Below, one piece after another: positions 1 through 13,143 of a stretch of 64,000 nt of DNA; the first letter of the stretch is position 1, and each line of letters opens with the position of its first letter. The stretch comes from Karalla daura. Taxonomy: Eukaryota; Chordata; Actinopteri; Chaetodontiformes; Leiognathidae. The notes below the pieces were generated by a model. It had not been told where the DNA came from, did not search any database, and worked only from the letters and a program-made list of their open reading frames with translations. The DNA is taken from NCBI GenBank assembly GCA_029224185.1, contig CM055190.1, positions 15,565,320 through 15,629,319 on the forward strand. The letters run 5' to 3'. The position numbers were made by a program, and so were the translations under genes.

Positions 1-1897
1 AAGTTACTGTGCGAATGCATGTTACACAGTATGTGTGTTAAGCGGGCGCATGTGTATTTCTAACATGATTCATTTGTGGTGAATAAAACCAGCTGTTTCT
101 ATTGAACAGTGGCCAAGAACCCCATGCACCGGGGGGAATAGACGAGCGTAAGAGACCGCCGAGTACAGAGTTACCTAACATCGCCTGACCGTCCGCTGAC
201 CACTGCGCCGTGCTCTCCGCTGAGGTGACTATTGGCCAGATCTGCCTCTCACGACGGCGGACTAACCTTTTACTTCCTCTCTAGTCATCACAACGTGCCC
301 ACAGAAACCGAGTCACGTTGAGTTTGAGCCTCGCTCCGGCATTAACGTGACACAGGGACGGCAGACACTGTCTTCATACATTTTCGGGCTCATGCCGTGT
401 GCACATATGATGATCTTAACCCACTCTGGACCATTTCTTTACACAGAAAAAAAAATCTCATGTGACATAATGCATGCACTCACAATTTTCCAGATGTATG
501 AGTAATATGCCATGAAAATTTATGATTGGATTACGGATTTCTTTTTTTACTCCTTATCAACTCCTTAAAGCAGATAATGTTGAGCAGTGCCGTAAACTTT
601 GGCTCTGATCTCATTCAATTACTCATGTTGTGCAGGTGCTCATTTGTATTAATTACTGTATTAGTTATTTTGTATTAACCATACATCAAGAGGAGGAGTA
701 AAAACACAGCATCATCCTCAGAGTGCAGACATGCATGCTGGAGTAAAACAAAAGAGCTGTGAAAGGAATGAAGAATTTTCTCTCAGGACTAATAAAGAGA
801 AACTGTAACGTACGGACGGCAGTGCTCTCAGGAGTTCATTAATGTACTCGATGCTAGATGTTAATGTGCTATTCATCATCATAATGTGAAAACACAACCT
901 CTGAATGTAATGTGCAGGGTTAATCAGATAGCAGCGTGTGCAGTGTACCTTTGAAAGGCTGTGACCAACTTACAGCTAAAGTAATTAGGCTTTGATTGCA
1001 GGTTTGAGTTAAAAAAACACAAATAATGAGCGGAAGATGATTATGCATAAAGAGGTGTTCTCTGTGCCGAGGCTGGTTTAGCCTCTTTTTTTCTTCTATT
1101 TTTAGAAGAACCCCCCCCCCACACACCCGCCATCCCTCACTTATTGCACCTTTGGGCTATTTTCCAACACAAAGTTGACAGATAACTTTGTTGGTATAAG
1201 CTTTATCTGGTTTATTTTGAAATCTGAATGTAAGTTTTGCATTATGAAGTGCAGAAACTTGTCAAAATGGAAAAACATAAAAAACATTACGCATACTGAA
1301 CCCACATGTCAAGGTAAACCTCAAGAAAAAACATTGTCTAATTGTAAAAAAAAATGTTTTCTTGCACCTGTATAAATCCACTTGGATTAATATTGCTGTA
1401 GTGTTTAATGTAATGCATGTGAAACAAAGCAGATCAGCAGACACTAACATGCAGTAACATTCAATCATACAGTGCAGTTACTGTAAACAGTGAAAACATT
1501 GTGAAGGGGAAGAGTCTCGGGACCTTTTCATGAACCCGTTTGACTATCGCTACATCTATAGTTGCTTTTTTTTATCTCATTCTGCTTTTATTCTATATGC
1601 TCCTGTTCTTGATGGGCTGCATTTAAGAATCAAGTATGAAAGACGAGCTGCAAAGAGCTTGTGGTTGAGAGGAATTCTTCTTGTACCCCTCCCTTATGTG
1701 TGTGTCTGTGTGTGTGTTTGAGCAGGAGCCAGCTTGTGTATATCTAAACTTGGTTTGCTTTTTTATTTCTGTGGTTTGAATCTCCTTATCAAGATATGTA
1801 AATAGATATAATGTTTGTAAAACTCTGCCATGCGTCTATGAGGCCTCTCGGAACCTGTCAATCGCTGCTCACTCAAAATAAAGCAAAGATCGTATTT

Positions 1898-2075
1898 GCA
1901 TCACAGAGCTGTCGACTTAGAGCGAGCAGGTCGAGTCCTGGTTGGGGGCCTTTCTGTGGTGAGTTGCATGTTCTCCCTGTGTCTGCGTGGGTTTTGTCTA
2001 CGTTGTCCGCTTTTCTCCCACAGTTCAAAAATTAAGGTTGATTTGACTTGAAATTGTCCCTAGATGCGAAAAACA
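1898..2075 (+). mobile_element. V-SINE/Mermaid-like copy
   Basis: Contains the core TGCATGTTCTCCCTGTGTCT followed by GCGTGGGTTTT, then CTCCCACAGT and AAATTGTCCCTAGATG. This is the order seen in the other copies here and in fish V-SINEs. The 3' part is missing. Confidence 0.7.
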
Positions 2076-2659
2076 TGTATCATAATTATGCAGATGATAC
2101 TTGTATTTATATTTCTGTTCCATTCAAGAGAGACATGTAGCTTGCCCAATTAATTTATAGTGTCAAAACACTGTTTATTTTGGTGCCCAGTAAGAAAGAC
2201 TGATTGAGCTTGAAATGTTATCAGTAATTTCAACCCATGTTCAAATGACCTTTTAGAGGAGTAAATTCACGTCTTTGTGATCACCCCACACAGCTGCAGC
2301 TCATACAGATGTGGTCTCAACCAAATACCACATCACACCTCCTTTAAAATCTGCATTTGTCAAAGAACAAATGTTACAGCAAGTCACTGCTAATGTGTAA
2401 ATCGCAAAGTGGTTTTGGACCAAAATACATCTCAGATCTTAAGCAAGCCCGTTGTTGGTTTTTCCCAAAGTGATGTCCAAACATTCGCATTTACATCCTG
2501 TCATGTAGTCAACACTTTTATACCAAACAGCTTGCATAGAAGAAAGTAAACATTCACTCTACATTGCAAGAGAAACTTAGTGTAACAATAAATACTGCTC
2601 CACATTCCTCAGACTACCAAGGGATGAGAGTGCAGTAGTTTAAGTACCAGAACAAGAGC

Positions 2660-2935
2660 AGAATTTAATCTCTGTGGTAGAGGAGCAGGCCAAGAAGGTT
2701 GCTGGTTCATTTCCCTGGAGTGGAGTGAAGTTTGCATGTTTGCCCTGTGTCTGCGTGGGTTTTATCCAGGTACTCTGGTTTCCTCCCACAATCCCAAAAC
2801 ATGCATGTTTTGATTGTGTGTGTATGTGTCCTATGAAGGACTGGGGACCTGTCGAGAGTATATTCTGTGCTTTTGTTCTATGTTTACTGGAGATGGGATT
2901 TTGAAGGGTGAAGGGTGAAGCATGGTAGGTTGGGA
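2660..2935 (+). mobile_element. V-SINE/Mermaid-like copy
   Basis: Nearly full-length: GTTCATTTCCCTGGAGTGG, then GTTTGCATGTTTGCCCTGTG, TTCCTCCCACAATCCCAAAA, and a 3' part with GGACTGGGGACCTGTCGAGA. Confidence 0.7.
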
Positions 2936-3599
2936 CCGCTTAAGAGGTGGTTCTTCAAGAAGCTCTTGGACTCAGGACTCAGAAAACCTCTTCATTTGAG
3001 CATTGAAGTATCATCTCAGTATAACCAAAAATGTTGTTATCTATTCTCATTCTTCTGTTTTTAGATGTTTTACCCCACTAAGTAAATCAAAATTCAGTTA
3101 AAAGTGCTTGGTTGTGCCTTCATTGGGACTCCAAGAGAAGGCGATGTGAAACTGAAAATCAGATAGATAACTTTATTAAACTTTTGACAAGATTAAATTC
3201 AGGAAATTCAGGTTCCAGATTACAATTTCCAGAATACAGTTGGAGAAAAAACACACTTTTTATAGGGCAATAGGAAAGAATAAGCTTGAGGTACAGCGAG
3301 TAATCATTGCATCCACTGCTGCATTGCACTGTAGTGAAAATACAAATGATCTTTACAGTATGTACTGATGCAAGAAAGTTGCTGTGAGAGGCACGAAGTT
3401 GTGAGTAAAATGCAAAAACTACAGTGTGCGTGTGCGCGCATGGCTGCAATTTTATCAATACGTTTCTCAATAAGAAAGTGCGCATTTGTCATTAGTCACC
3501 CCCAGCTCTGCCCCTCCTCCTTTTTTTAAGGACCAGGGCATTTTATTCCTCGTTATAGATTTTAATCTCATTAACCTCATTTCCATTGTTATTACTCTG

Positions 3600-4001
3600 C
3601 TGTGTGTCATCAGCTGCGGTCTGCCGCGGTATACACCTACCTCTCTTTAAAGGCAGGAATGTAAATCCAGGGGGATTAGTGTGAACACAGCGCTGTGAAC
3701 CCAGCAGCAGCAGCAGCAGCAGCAGCAGATCTCTGAAGGGTCTCTGCCTCAGTGCGTAAAGTTGGGACGGGGCTGCGGACGCACTGCGCACCACTTACTG
3801 TATCATCCCACTGACTCCATGTGCGTCACCTCTGCGGGAAACTTGTCAGAGATTTTTTTTCTCTGATACTGTGATACGAGCCTGGGACCTGTGTGTGTGT
3901 ATGTTAGAGTGACAGCTGGGAGAGAGGCAGTTTTTTGCTGATGTGAAGGTGTTTTTTTTCTCCCCTGGAGCAGATAATCTGTCCCGGAGCGCACAGGGGA
4001 C
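3600..4001 (+). promoter_or_regulatory. likely ccbe1 promoter and 5' UTR with upstream ATGs
   Basis: Flank immediately before the start codon. I see an E-box CAGCTG at 3611-3616, a TATA-like TTTAAAG at 3646-3652, and (CAG)9 at 3702-3728. The transcription start cannot be fixed from sequence alone. Three short upstream reading frames precede the main ATG: 3819-3866 (15 codons plus stop), 3901-3912 (Met-Leu-Glu-stop) and 3941-3946 (ATG directly followed by TGA). Confidence 0.45.
3702..3728 (+). repeat. (CAG)9 trinucleotide repeat
   Basis: Nine perfect CAG units about 270 nt upstream of the ccbe1 ATG, in the likely promoter or 5' UTR. Confidence 0.95.
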
Positions 4002-4114
4002 ATGGGTCAACTTTATGGTGCGACTCTTTTACCATTTGGCGCAATCTGTGTTGTTTTCCTGTGGGAATCTGGTGCCAGCTCCATCCGGACCACGCTTGCT
4101 GTGGACACCTCGAG
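4002..4114 (+). CDS. ccbe1: ccbe1 exon 1: signal peptide
   Basis: Encodes residues 1-37 and two bases of codon 38. Residues ~8-21 (TLLPFGAICVVFLW) form the hydrophobic core of a signal peptide; cleavage is likely near GASS, residues 24-27. The n-region has no basic residue, which is somewhat unusual. Start choice: an in-frame TAA lies at 3975-3977 and no in-frame ATG lies between it and 4002. The Kozak context is good, G at -3 and G at +4. The exon ends at a consensus donor GTGAGT. Signal peptides are poorly conserved, so the exon is assigned by frame, donor and phase match with exon 2 rather than by sequence identity. Confidence 0.85.
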
Positions 4115-7100
4115 GTGAGTCGACTCGATCCCAAACAAAAATATGTCGTTTGATTTGTTTTTTTTTTTTCTGTGAATGAAGAGCAGCGTGCGCGCCCGTC
4201 GACTTCATCCATAAAAAGTTTAATCAGGCATGCAGCGGTTTACAAAGGTCGGGTTTAAATCATGGCGCAAAGACTAAACAAAACATTTGTAAGTTTTGCA
4301 ACTCGAACCACATCTGATCAACAGTTTACTGATCATCTGCGGCGGTCTGAGAGATCATTGCGCCACCAAAGCTCTGTAAACATCTGGGCAACATCGCAAA
4401 AGCGTTTGCTTAAATTAAACTCAAGGAATAACGGTGCCAAAAACAGCCCTAATGGAGATTATCCAGTGTCCAGTTGGTCTGTGCCCTGCTCTGCACGCTG
4501 TCAGAGAGCAGACCCCTGGATGAACTGCCGCTGCCCGGCTCCTCTAATGTGATTTTCAAGGAAATGCGAAAAGCAAAGCGGGGAAACTCCAAATGGTTGG
4601 ACTGCAGAGAGCCAAATGTTACTGGTGCTGCTGAGACATAACATGACAGATGCTATTAAGGTACCCGGAGGTGAGGGGAGGGTGAGAGCGAAGAGGAGGA
4701 GGAGGAAACGGAGGGAGGATAAAGATCATGACCCAAAAGTTTCATAAGTATTCGTTTTCTACAACATGTCTTCTGTTACGAGGAAACACTGTGTCTCAGG
4801 TTCAGTGTAAACTGACGAGGCTCAGTCACAAACATCCTCTGAAGTGAGATAGATGGAGCTGTGAACACAAACAATGGCTGGAGTGAAAAATCCACTTTTA
4901 CCTCGGCTTTGTTGAGGAACAATAGTCCATACCATCCATTACTGTGCAGCAGCTTCACCATCAGTGTCCTTGTTCAGCTATAAAAGTCAGGTATTGAAAT
5001 TTCAGCTGAAAAATGGCCACATCAGAGCAGAGACGGATTGAAGTTTCTGCAGAAATGACACTGCATGCGCCTCTGATTCCTCCTCTGATTCTGGCTAAGA
5101 GATACAAGATTAAGTTCAGGAAAAAAAAGTTGCCAACTCTGTTGTTCAGCAAGGAACCTATTGTCACACGATCATTCATGTGAGTGGCAGGTGGGACATC
5201 CAATCAGAGTAAAGCCTGAGTGCGGTTGCCAGATAAGCATGAATGGGTGCAGAGATGGACCACAGGGCTATATAACAGATTTCATAGATTCTATGTTAAC
5301 CAGAGAACCACGATACATTCTCCATGTAGCTTTGCTGGGTCCCCTGTGCATATGTAGCGTAATATTCCCATCACCCTCATCTGTACAAGTAAAAGGGTAA
5401 CACCACATTTTTTTCATGCATCTTGTTATTCTTTGTCCATGTCAACAATTTCACAATGTGTAATTACAGCAGAATGACGAAAGCGTGTTGCAGAATCACA
5501 GCTGCGAGCAGTGTTTCCATCTCTCAGCAGAGTTCCCACATTTTTAAACATTTTTTTCCAAGTGTGAAATACTTGAGTCTGTATGTGTTGGTCCCAATTC
5601 TTGTTTCCATTTGATGTCCTGTGTTTCAGACCCGTGACTAACAATTGTTTTCTCTTGAATTATTTTCTTGAGTAATCAACTTTTTCCATCATAAAAATGG
5701 AGCGAGTGAAATACAGAAATAACAGTGAGTGATGCACACCAAAGTGTGTCTTTCCACCAGACAGGCCTGTTCATGTGGCGTCTTCCCAGCTGATCCTCGG
5801 GCTCTTGATTTCTTGTGTATCTAAATCTCTGGTTCAATTTTCTGGCAGCTCTTTGGGAGTTCCCCCCCCACACACACACTATTGGTGTGTGTGCCCTGTG
5901 TTTTCCCTCTTCCTGTGTCTCTCTGCCCCTGTACTGATGCCAGGTGCGTCTCAAGTTTTCCCTTTCTTGATCCCACGGCTTCAAATCTTGCTTTTCCACT
6001 TTTGAACTTTTCTGTATTACTTATGTATCCCCGCCAGCCATCTTTGGAAACAGCCTTTGTCCTTGAATTCAAATTTGCGTTAGAGCTTGCATTTTGTTTG
6101 AAACAATCAAACCAAATTGTTGTGCTGCAAAAAAAAAAAACCTTCAGACCTGATATTCATATTAATAGGGTGACACAGTGACTGAGTGAATCATGCTGTG
6201 GCCTTACAGCTAGAGAGTCCCTGGTTCAAATCCTGGCTGGAGAGATGACCTTTCTGCCTCGGGTCTCCATGTTCTCACCAAGTCTTTGTGGGTTTTGTCT
6301 GGTTTTACTCCCACAGTACAAAAACATGGATGTTAAGAGCTTTAAATTGTCCCTAGATGTGAATTTAAGAGTGAATAGTGTGTGTGTGTGTTTGCTCTAT
6401 GATGGACTGACAACCTGTCCGGGATGAATTTGCTTCACCCCGTGTGTGAGTAAGATAACGGAGGTATGGTTTTACAGCGTGAAAAGGCTGAGACAGCAGA
6501 TTGTCTGGCATCTCTTCTCACAAAAATAAATTATCAGAATGGTTGACAGTTGTCTATGAAAAGCACATAAAACATGCTGGTCAATCATATTTCCATGTGT
6601 CTTTATTTTTTTCCCCCTCAGAGCCGAGTGTCCAGATAGTAAAATCCTGACTGTGGAGTATCCCTGTGTCAGAGCCGGGGGGAAGAACAGCACTTGTTTC
6701 AGGTGAGAGCTCTTTTTAATCTTCACTTCCTCCGTGCGAAACAGCAAGGGAGTCGCTGTACATCGTACGTTTGCGTCGATTCGGTATTTAGTCTGTCCCA
6801 GGACAGTGTTTTGCTTGGGGCAAGGACAGGCGGTTGTGGATGGCTGTAGGGAGGACCGATTGTGTCTGAGGTTGTGGAGCAGCCTGTGTAACCACTAACC
6901 CACCCTGCTGTGTCATTTCCACAACACCACACTGTGTATCCCCTTTGTGGAAACTGTATATATCCACTTGGGAGAAGAAAATAATTATTTCCTGGAGATC
7001 ATTACTCAGATGCTGAATGACGACGCTATGCGTTGCAATTTGTCAACCTAACAGCGGCGAGCCTTCAGGAAGTCGAGATGAGACATTTTTACGTACCTTG

Positions 7101-10100
7101 GGCTGCATTATTCATCTGCTCTGGAGTGAATTCCAGCTCTGCGACAGTAAAACTAAATCTGAACTTGAACTTTTTCTCCCGGCTTGAGTCCAGGGCTAAA
7201 GGGAAGGCATCCCCCTCAGGGAGTTTGTCCGGCATCATGGCCTAAAATGTAGAAGTGGCCTGACAGGAGAGGATGGGATTAGTTATTTTTACTGCTCTGC
7301 ATCCTTTTAGAGGAATCCAGGGTCTACGGACTCGTTGTCATGATTAGCAACACCGAATTTGGCTGAGCTGCTGAATCATGGATGAAAACAGAAGTGGGAT
7401 TTTGTAACTTAAACAAAGACAAACACAATGAAGACAATGTGAGAGGGGAGTAAGGGGCCGTTTTTGACAAGTATGATGTATTTTGTGCTGAAATTTGCTC
7501 TTTTCTTGCGCTTCTCCCTCAACTGCAGACAGTACAGTCTCTAAGGGTCTAATTTCTGAAACTATCCTTTGATATCATATTGCATGTACATCATGAAACA
7601 TATACAGCGGGTTAAATAAAATAAATGAACTCAGCACAGACATTATGGCAGGTTGTAAAACTTTTTGCTCGTAATGCATCATGCACAACGGGAGAAAATC
7701 AATGTAAATTACTCATTTTGACATATAGATAACTTTCCTCTGAAGTCAAACTTTGGCCTGGATTTGGTTGCTGGCGTAAGAAGATCCTTTAATAAATGAG
7801 GCACCGGGTCTGGTGTGAGGCCAGTCGATCTGATCTGTTTACTGTCAAGGTTAGACTGTAAGCGGCCCTGTGTCATGTTTAATTTCTGCCTCTACAGGAG
7901 ACGTGCGGTGCAGGAGGTGGTTGGATTAAACGTGGCTGCGTTTTCTCTGCCATGTCTCTCAGTGCGGTTCGGAGCAGACCTGGATCTAATTGATGCTGCA
8001 AATAACTTTAAGGGTGGCCTGATTGATGCATTGTGTCTTTACTGTGATATTCCTGTCATATCACGCTCAGTGGGGGCAGCATGTTGTCCAGACTTGGCAG
8101 TGTAAACAGGCACCACGTTATCACCATCCTGAGAGACCAGCGGCTTAGGCTGTAGTTTGTCTCAGTGGATGTTATTGGTGAAGGTCTGAGGCAGGTTTTT
8201 ACAAGAGGGAGAGAGACAGCACGAGAGAGAGATTTCAGGCTGAGGTCAACAAAAGCTGATAAATCATTTCATTTACTGATTTTTCTGAAACACTTTAACA
8301 CCACAACAACATTGACTTCAGAAGGTTACAGTTTTCTGCTTTACCTTGTTTATTCTCAGAAATATGAAAGTTAAGTCCTAAAACATCATTAGATCCTCCC
8401 AATGAAAATAATGGAGACATTGACAGAGACAGAATGTGATGTAGTGTGATGCAGACCATTTCACATGACTGTGAGGCAGCAGTTTGGCAAAGTTTCTGGT
8501 GAAATGTTTTTGACTCAACCAATCAGAAAAAAGCCAATGTGTGGTGTGAGAATGGCAGGTCTGTGCAGAAACGGACCGGCATAGTCATAATCTGCTGGTG
8601 CAGATTCCCACTATGCTGATGAAACCAAGGTGCCATAAAGAACAAGGTTTAATGCGCTGATCCGACTTTTTCAGCCTCAATGCTGATTGCTGCCAATACT
8701 GATTGCATACCAGATGTTAACATTCCAATACCATTTTTATTATTATTGACTTTATAAACTATTTACGTCACCACTTACTCTATATAAGTGTGAATAAGCA
8801 ACATAAGTGTGGCACATTGTTAGTTATTATTGAAACAGTAAAAGATCTTAGATCAGCAGCAATAACGATAAGGTCATTCCTACAAGACAGCAATCCAACA
8901 CCTCTAGAAGCTCATTGATATAAACCACTCATCTATTCTGAGATGTGTTCACGCCCGATCATGCCCGAACAATTCAGGCACAGCGTTGCCCAAAATATTC
9001 TCTAGATAGTAAATACTTTAGCTACAGGTTTTCCATTGGAAAACCAATAGAAAACCTGTTGGTCTTTTTTCCCATCTTTGCAGTTAAATGCAAGTTAACA
9101 GAGTTAGTTTGTCTTCTGTTTTTCTATACAACACTGCACTACTTAGACATATGCATGCACATATATATGTATATATACATATATATAGATAGATATAGTC
9201 ACTGTAGAAGTCTTTTGCATTACCAGTGAGTATTTCTAAATCTTCTAGTCTTTCTTCCTTTCAACACGTGACATAGCACAGTAGGTTGTGACGTAGGTCA
9301 TCACACTATGTCATACGTCGCAAACATAGAAATAGGGTGAGAAGATCGGCCCCTATGGGAACCGGTATCTGCCGTGATACCTGAGTATCAGATAGTTGCA
9401 TCTCCTGGCCCTCTGTGGTTGAACCATGAGCAAATATACAGTAAGTTACTTGAGAGAGAGAGGCATCTGCTTGCAACCTTACCTTAGTGGCTTGTACTGC
9501 ATTAGCCCTGATTTCACTTCTGAGAGAGACTGTTTTGCAAACCTGGTCTGGTGCCACTGCCCACAGTTTGATTCAAAATCATGAACATTTATTAGGAGTT
9601 TTATAAAGTTTAACTGACTCTCAGAAAAAAGTGGTATCAAGAAGCCATTTACAATCATATTTTAGCAGTGTCACATTGCCTCTGTGGACTTACATGTTTG
9701 CTCTCATGTTTCTAGTTTTGGAGAGGTATTTTACGGTGCTACCCTTCCGAGCAGCGTTTTTTACTACATTGAGGAAATCCCTGGCCTGCCGTGTGTAGTT
9801 AAACCTGCCAAGCAATGATTGGAAAATGGAAGTTTTTCCATTGTATTTGACCCAGACCTTGTCGGTCCAGGAGTCCAAGCTGCCCCCACAGGTCCGTCAT
9901 GTCAGACAGGCTGGATATTTTCCAACAATTTCCATGTTTTATCCTCCTGTTTCTTCATCTGGCAGTATGCGCTCATATTCAAATGATCTGGGAAAAGCTA
10001 ATATTCCTTGAGCTTTGATTAAAGGTGACATGTTAACCATTCGGAAAAATTCACACCGTCCCAAAGAAAGTGAAAAAGTGAAAGCTTAGTTGCTATCAAA

Positions 10101-13100
10101 ATACTGGAGCAAATTATGGCACTTATGGTACTTAAATAATGGCTGCACTCCACACAAGGAATACGATTTTATGACGAGCACAGTTAAAAGTTTGATAAAA
10201 CTCTGGTAGATCACAGATACTTAACAATTTTATTTCTCCAAATAAAAATCGAGTTAATTCATGTCATGTTAGCACAGTGATTTAATGGCTCTCTTTTTGG
10301 TACTCATCCTGCTGTTTTTAGATGCCACTGATCGTCTCTGCCTCTCCATTAACCTCCTTTGCTGTAGCTGAGGATGAGAATGTTTTCTAAACACATAAAA
10401 TGTAATGTCTCAGTCTCAGAGGGTTTTGTGGTGTTGTGTATGAGTAAACCCCCGCTGCTCTCCCCATCTAAACAAAGCCTTTGCCAGCCACAGGTCTCCT
10501 CCTCCTACACTGTGGTTTTCACAGCCATGGGGGTGAATCAGATCAATTTTCTACATTTCTATTGTTCTGGCTGACTCGGGTTCTTATTTTGTCTTAGTTG
10601 GAGGTCAGATTTCAGGCAGGCCAAACCAAATATACAGGCCCTGTAGCGGGCTCCTGAGCGAAGTGAGCATGCATGTTTATGTATGAGTCTGTATGAATTG
10701 TGTCTGTATTGTCTGCATTGGCTGTCACAGCAGCTTTTATAATGACGGCTGCTCGTTCCTCTACTGCTCTCTAAATACTCTCAGCTGTGGACTCTGACAG
10801 GGCCGATGGACTCCACTGAAGTATAAACTGTCTTTTCACTTGATTGGCATCTTCTGGTTTAAACACCCCGCAGGGCTCATTACAGCTGCAGATAACAGTC
10901 TTAATATGACACTGCAGCATGCGAGCTCCAGCTCTTACCCAGATTATCTGAGGGATGATAAGACAGATGTCGGAGCCATGATTGGTTTTTATTGCTTCCA
11001 TACTTTGGGCTTCCTTCTTTTGTTACTGCAATGATCTATCTGATTCCATAGTATCCCATAACCGCTGATCATTTTCAGTTGTAGTATCATCGTGTAGAGC
11101 ATGTATAGATAAATTCCTCGGGGGGGGGGGGGGGGGGGGGGGGGGGATTTTCAGAGAGCGTGTTGTCTGTTTGTGTTTTATATTGTTGAGAGAAACAGAT
11201 GAGAAATAGCTGGAGATGTAATCAGAAAGAAGATGTTTGTCTCAAGTCTCAAGTGTTGCACCACTGCTACACTTTGTCAAGTTTGGCCTTTGAATTCAAG
11301 TCACGCATCAATTCTGAATGTCATCCCAGCAGCCACATCTAAGCATGTTTTACATGTGATGACTGATGTTAAATGCTGGTTTGAGGTCATCTTGTCAGTG
11401 CTTTGATTGCCCGAATAGTTTCAGATTTGCTCAAAGGGGAAAGGGATCGAGACTGAAAAGTCACAAGGGTCAGAATAAAGTGTTGTGTATGTCTTCAAAT
11501 GTAGTAGCGCTGAGTTAACCTCAATCTGAAGAAGTCTTTGATTCTGAGCTCTGATACAGTACGTACATACAGTACATGACTTCTGAGGGAGGAGTGTAAG
11601 CATCTCTGGTGAAGAGTGGGATGCTGGACATCAGCCTGTTTTCTGCCAGCTCCACCTGCAGTCTATTACTCCTGTGACACAGGGTTGACATCTCTTTATT
11701 CCATTTTAATCTGATAACTTCATGTAGGGTTGAATTTGACCCGATGCTTTTCGACTCCTTGTTGTTGACAAGCAGCACTTTAACCATTACCACGCCACTG
11801 ATCAGCTGGATGGAGAAACTATCCTCCATAGTCTCACGCATATAGTTGTGTATCAGCCGAAGCCGAAGCATCAAATGTTTTGGGTTTTTTTAATCACAAA
11901 TGGCATGTCACAGCTTATAAATTGTATTCACAAGCATTAAAATGTTTCTGGACGTCCATCAAATCACTGCTGCTGGAGCCGTACCTGGTCTGTTATGATC
12001 ATTAGGTGACTAATGTTCGGTAATACTAGCAGAGTGCATGTTATTGGAAAATTAAATTACTGCTTTGGTTCATTGTTAGGACAAACATTTGGGAATTTTC
12101 GAATGAAAGATCTGCTAAATGTTCCCATTTGGCCTGTGACTGACAGCACAGAAAGTCAATCACACCTCAGAGGAAACCTTTATATGTCCCTCCGTGACCA
12201 AAAATAGGCTTTTAGAAACAGGCTAGAAGCAATTTGCAGTGGTGTTTTTGTAAAAGCTGAAGGAGGAAATACACTTAATGAGCACAGGCTAATTTAGGCA
12301 TAATTTTCTCGAGCTGATGAATTCAACATGATTGGGACAGAGATAGGGATAGAGCACTGACTTTGCCAGCCTGAGCTTTAATGCAGATTTCAGACATTTT
12401 CGAGATCAAAGATCAACCACCTCAAATGTGGACAATGATCAGTAGTTGAGCGATGGTTTATTAGTTTTGTGCCATGAAAAACGATGATCCAAGTGCGTGT
12501 GGAGCATCAGTGACTGACGTCACCTCAGACGATGCTGGTGAGGGTGGCGTGTCAGGACAAAGTCCTCGATCCCTCTCTCCTCACTCTTTTGAAGAGTGTC
12601 TGAGCGAGAATAAGTGAAGACAGTCACCGGCCTGGAATCCCGTCTCAACATCTTGTATTTTACTTTCTCTTCCTGCACAAACACATTCACACAGCACGGT
12701 GGAGAGGCAGAACATGTGGTCGCATGAAAATGGTCCAACTCTGGACTGTGTTATTGGCTCTAGTTGAGAAAAACAAAATGGGGCTAGAAAAGGAGAAACG
12801 CTTCCAATCAGTGATTCTCGACTCTGCCTCCAGGAATATCTCGGGCCTGAGTCACACAGCGTTTGGTCACTCCGGCTGAATTTTTCAGCTATAAAACATT
12901 TGTCTTCGCGGGGGTCCCTGATATCATTACACTGTTGGCTGCTCACACACATATTTGCTTTCAGATCCACTCTTCATCTGTTATAGATGAGAGACTCGCT
13001 CGCTCTCCACGCATGCTGAAATACAGCTTTGCTCGACCTGACGACATCTGTACCAGCGTCACTGGACGTCACGACTCCTCTCTGTCGACAGACTGAGCTT

Positions 13101-13107
13101 CTCTGCC

Positions 13108-13143
<36 letters not shown>

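Larger units (their letters stand above)
1..3599. other. upstream flank, no gene recognised
   Basis: No splice-consistent coding sequence found on either strand. An AATAAA at 82-87 could be the 3' end of a neighbouring + gene, but nothing supports that. Positions 120-330 are CpG-dense. There are two V-SINE-like copies (1898-2075 and 2660-2935), a C9/CA tract near 1110-1125 and short GT runs near 1697-1718. Positions 3155-3185, read on the - strand, end in a TTAATAAAGTTATCTATCT-like tail resembling the 3' end of a fish LINE; that is weak. Confidence 0.6.
4115..6621 (+). other. ccbe1: ccbe1 intron 1
   Basis: GTGAGT...CTCAG. It holds a family B repeat copy (~5020-5390), a V-SINE-like copy near its 3' end (6168-6465) and an A/G-rich stretch at 4675-4725. 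No coding sequence recognised. Confidence 0.85.

Noticed and set aside
82..87. AATAAA as the 3' end of an upstream gene
   Set aside because: A lone hexamer with no coding sequence before it in the window.
3943..4179. Alternative frame over the ccbe1 start
   Set aside because: It begins at GTG, is in a different frame from exon 2, and runs through the consensus donor at 4115.
6180..6245. Possible tRNA gene (GGTTCAAATCCTGGCTGG)
   Set aside because: No foldable cloverleaf. The B-box-like block belongs to a V-SINE-like element with its usual core downstream.
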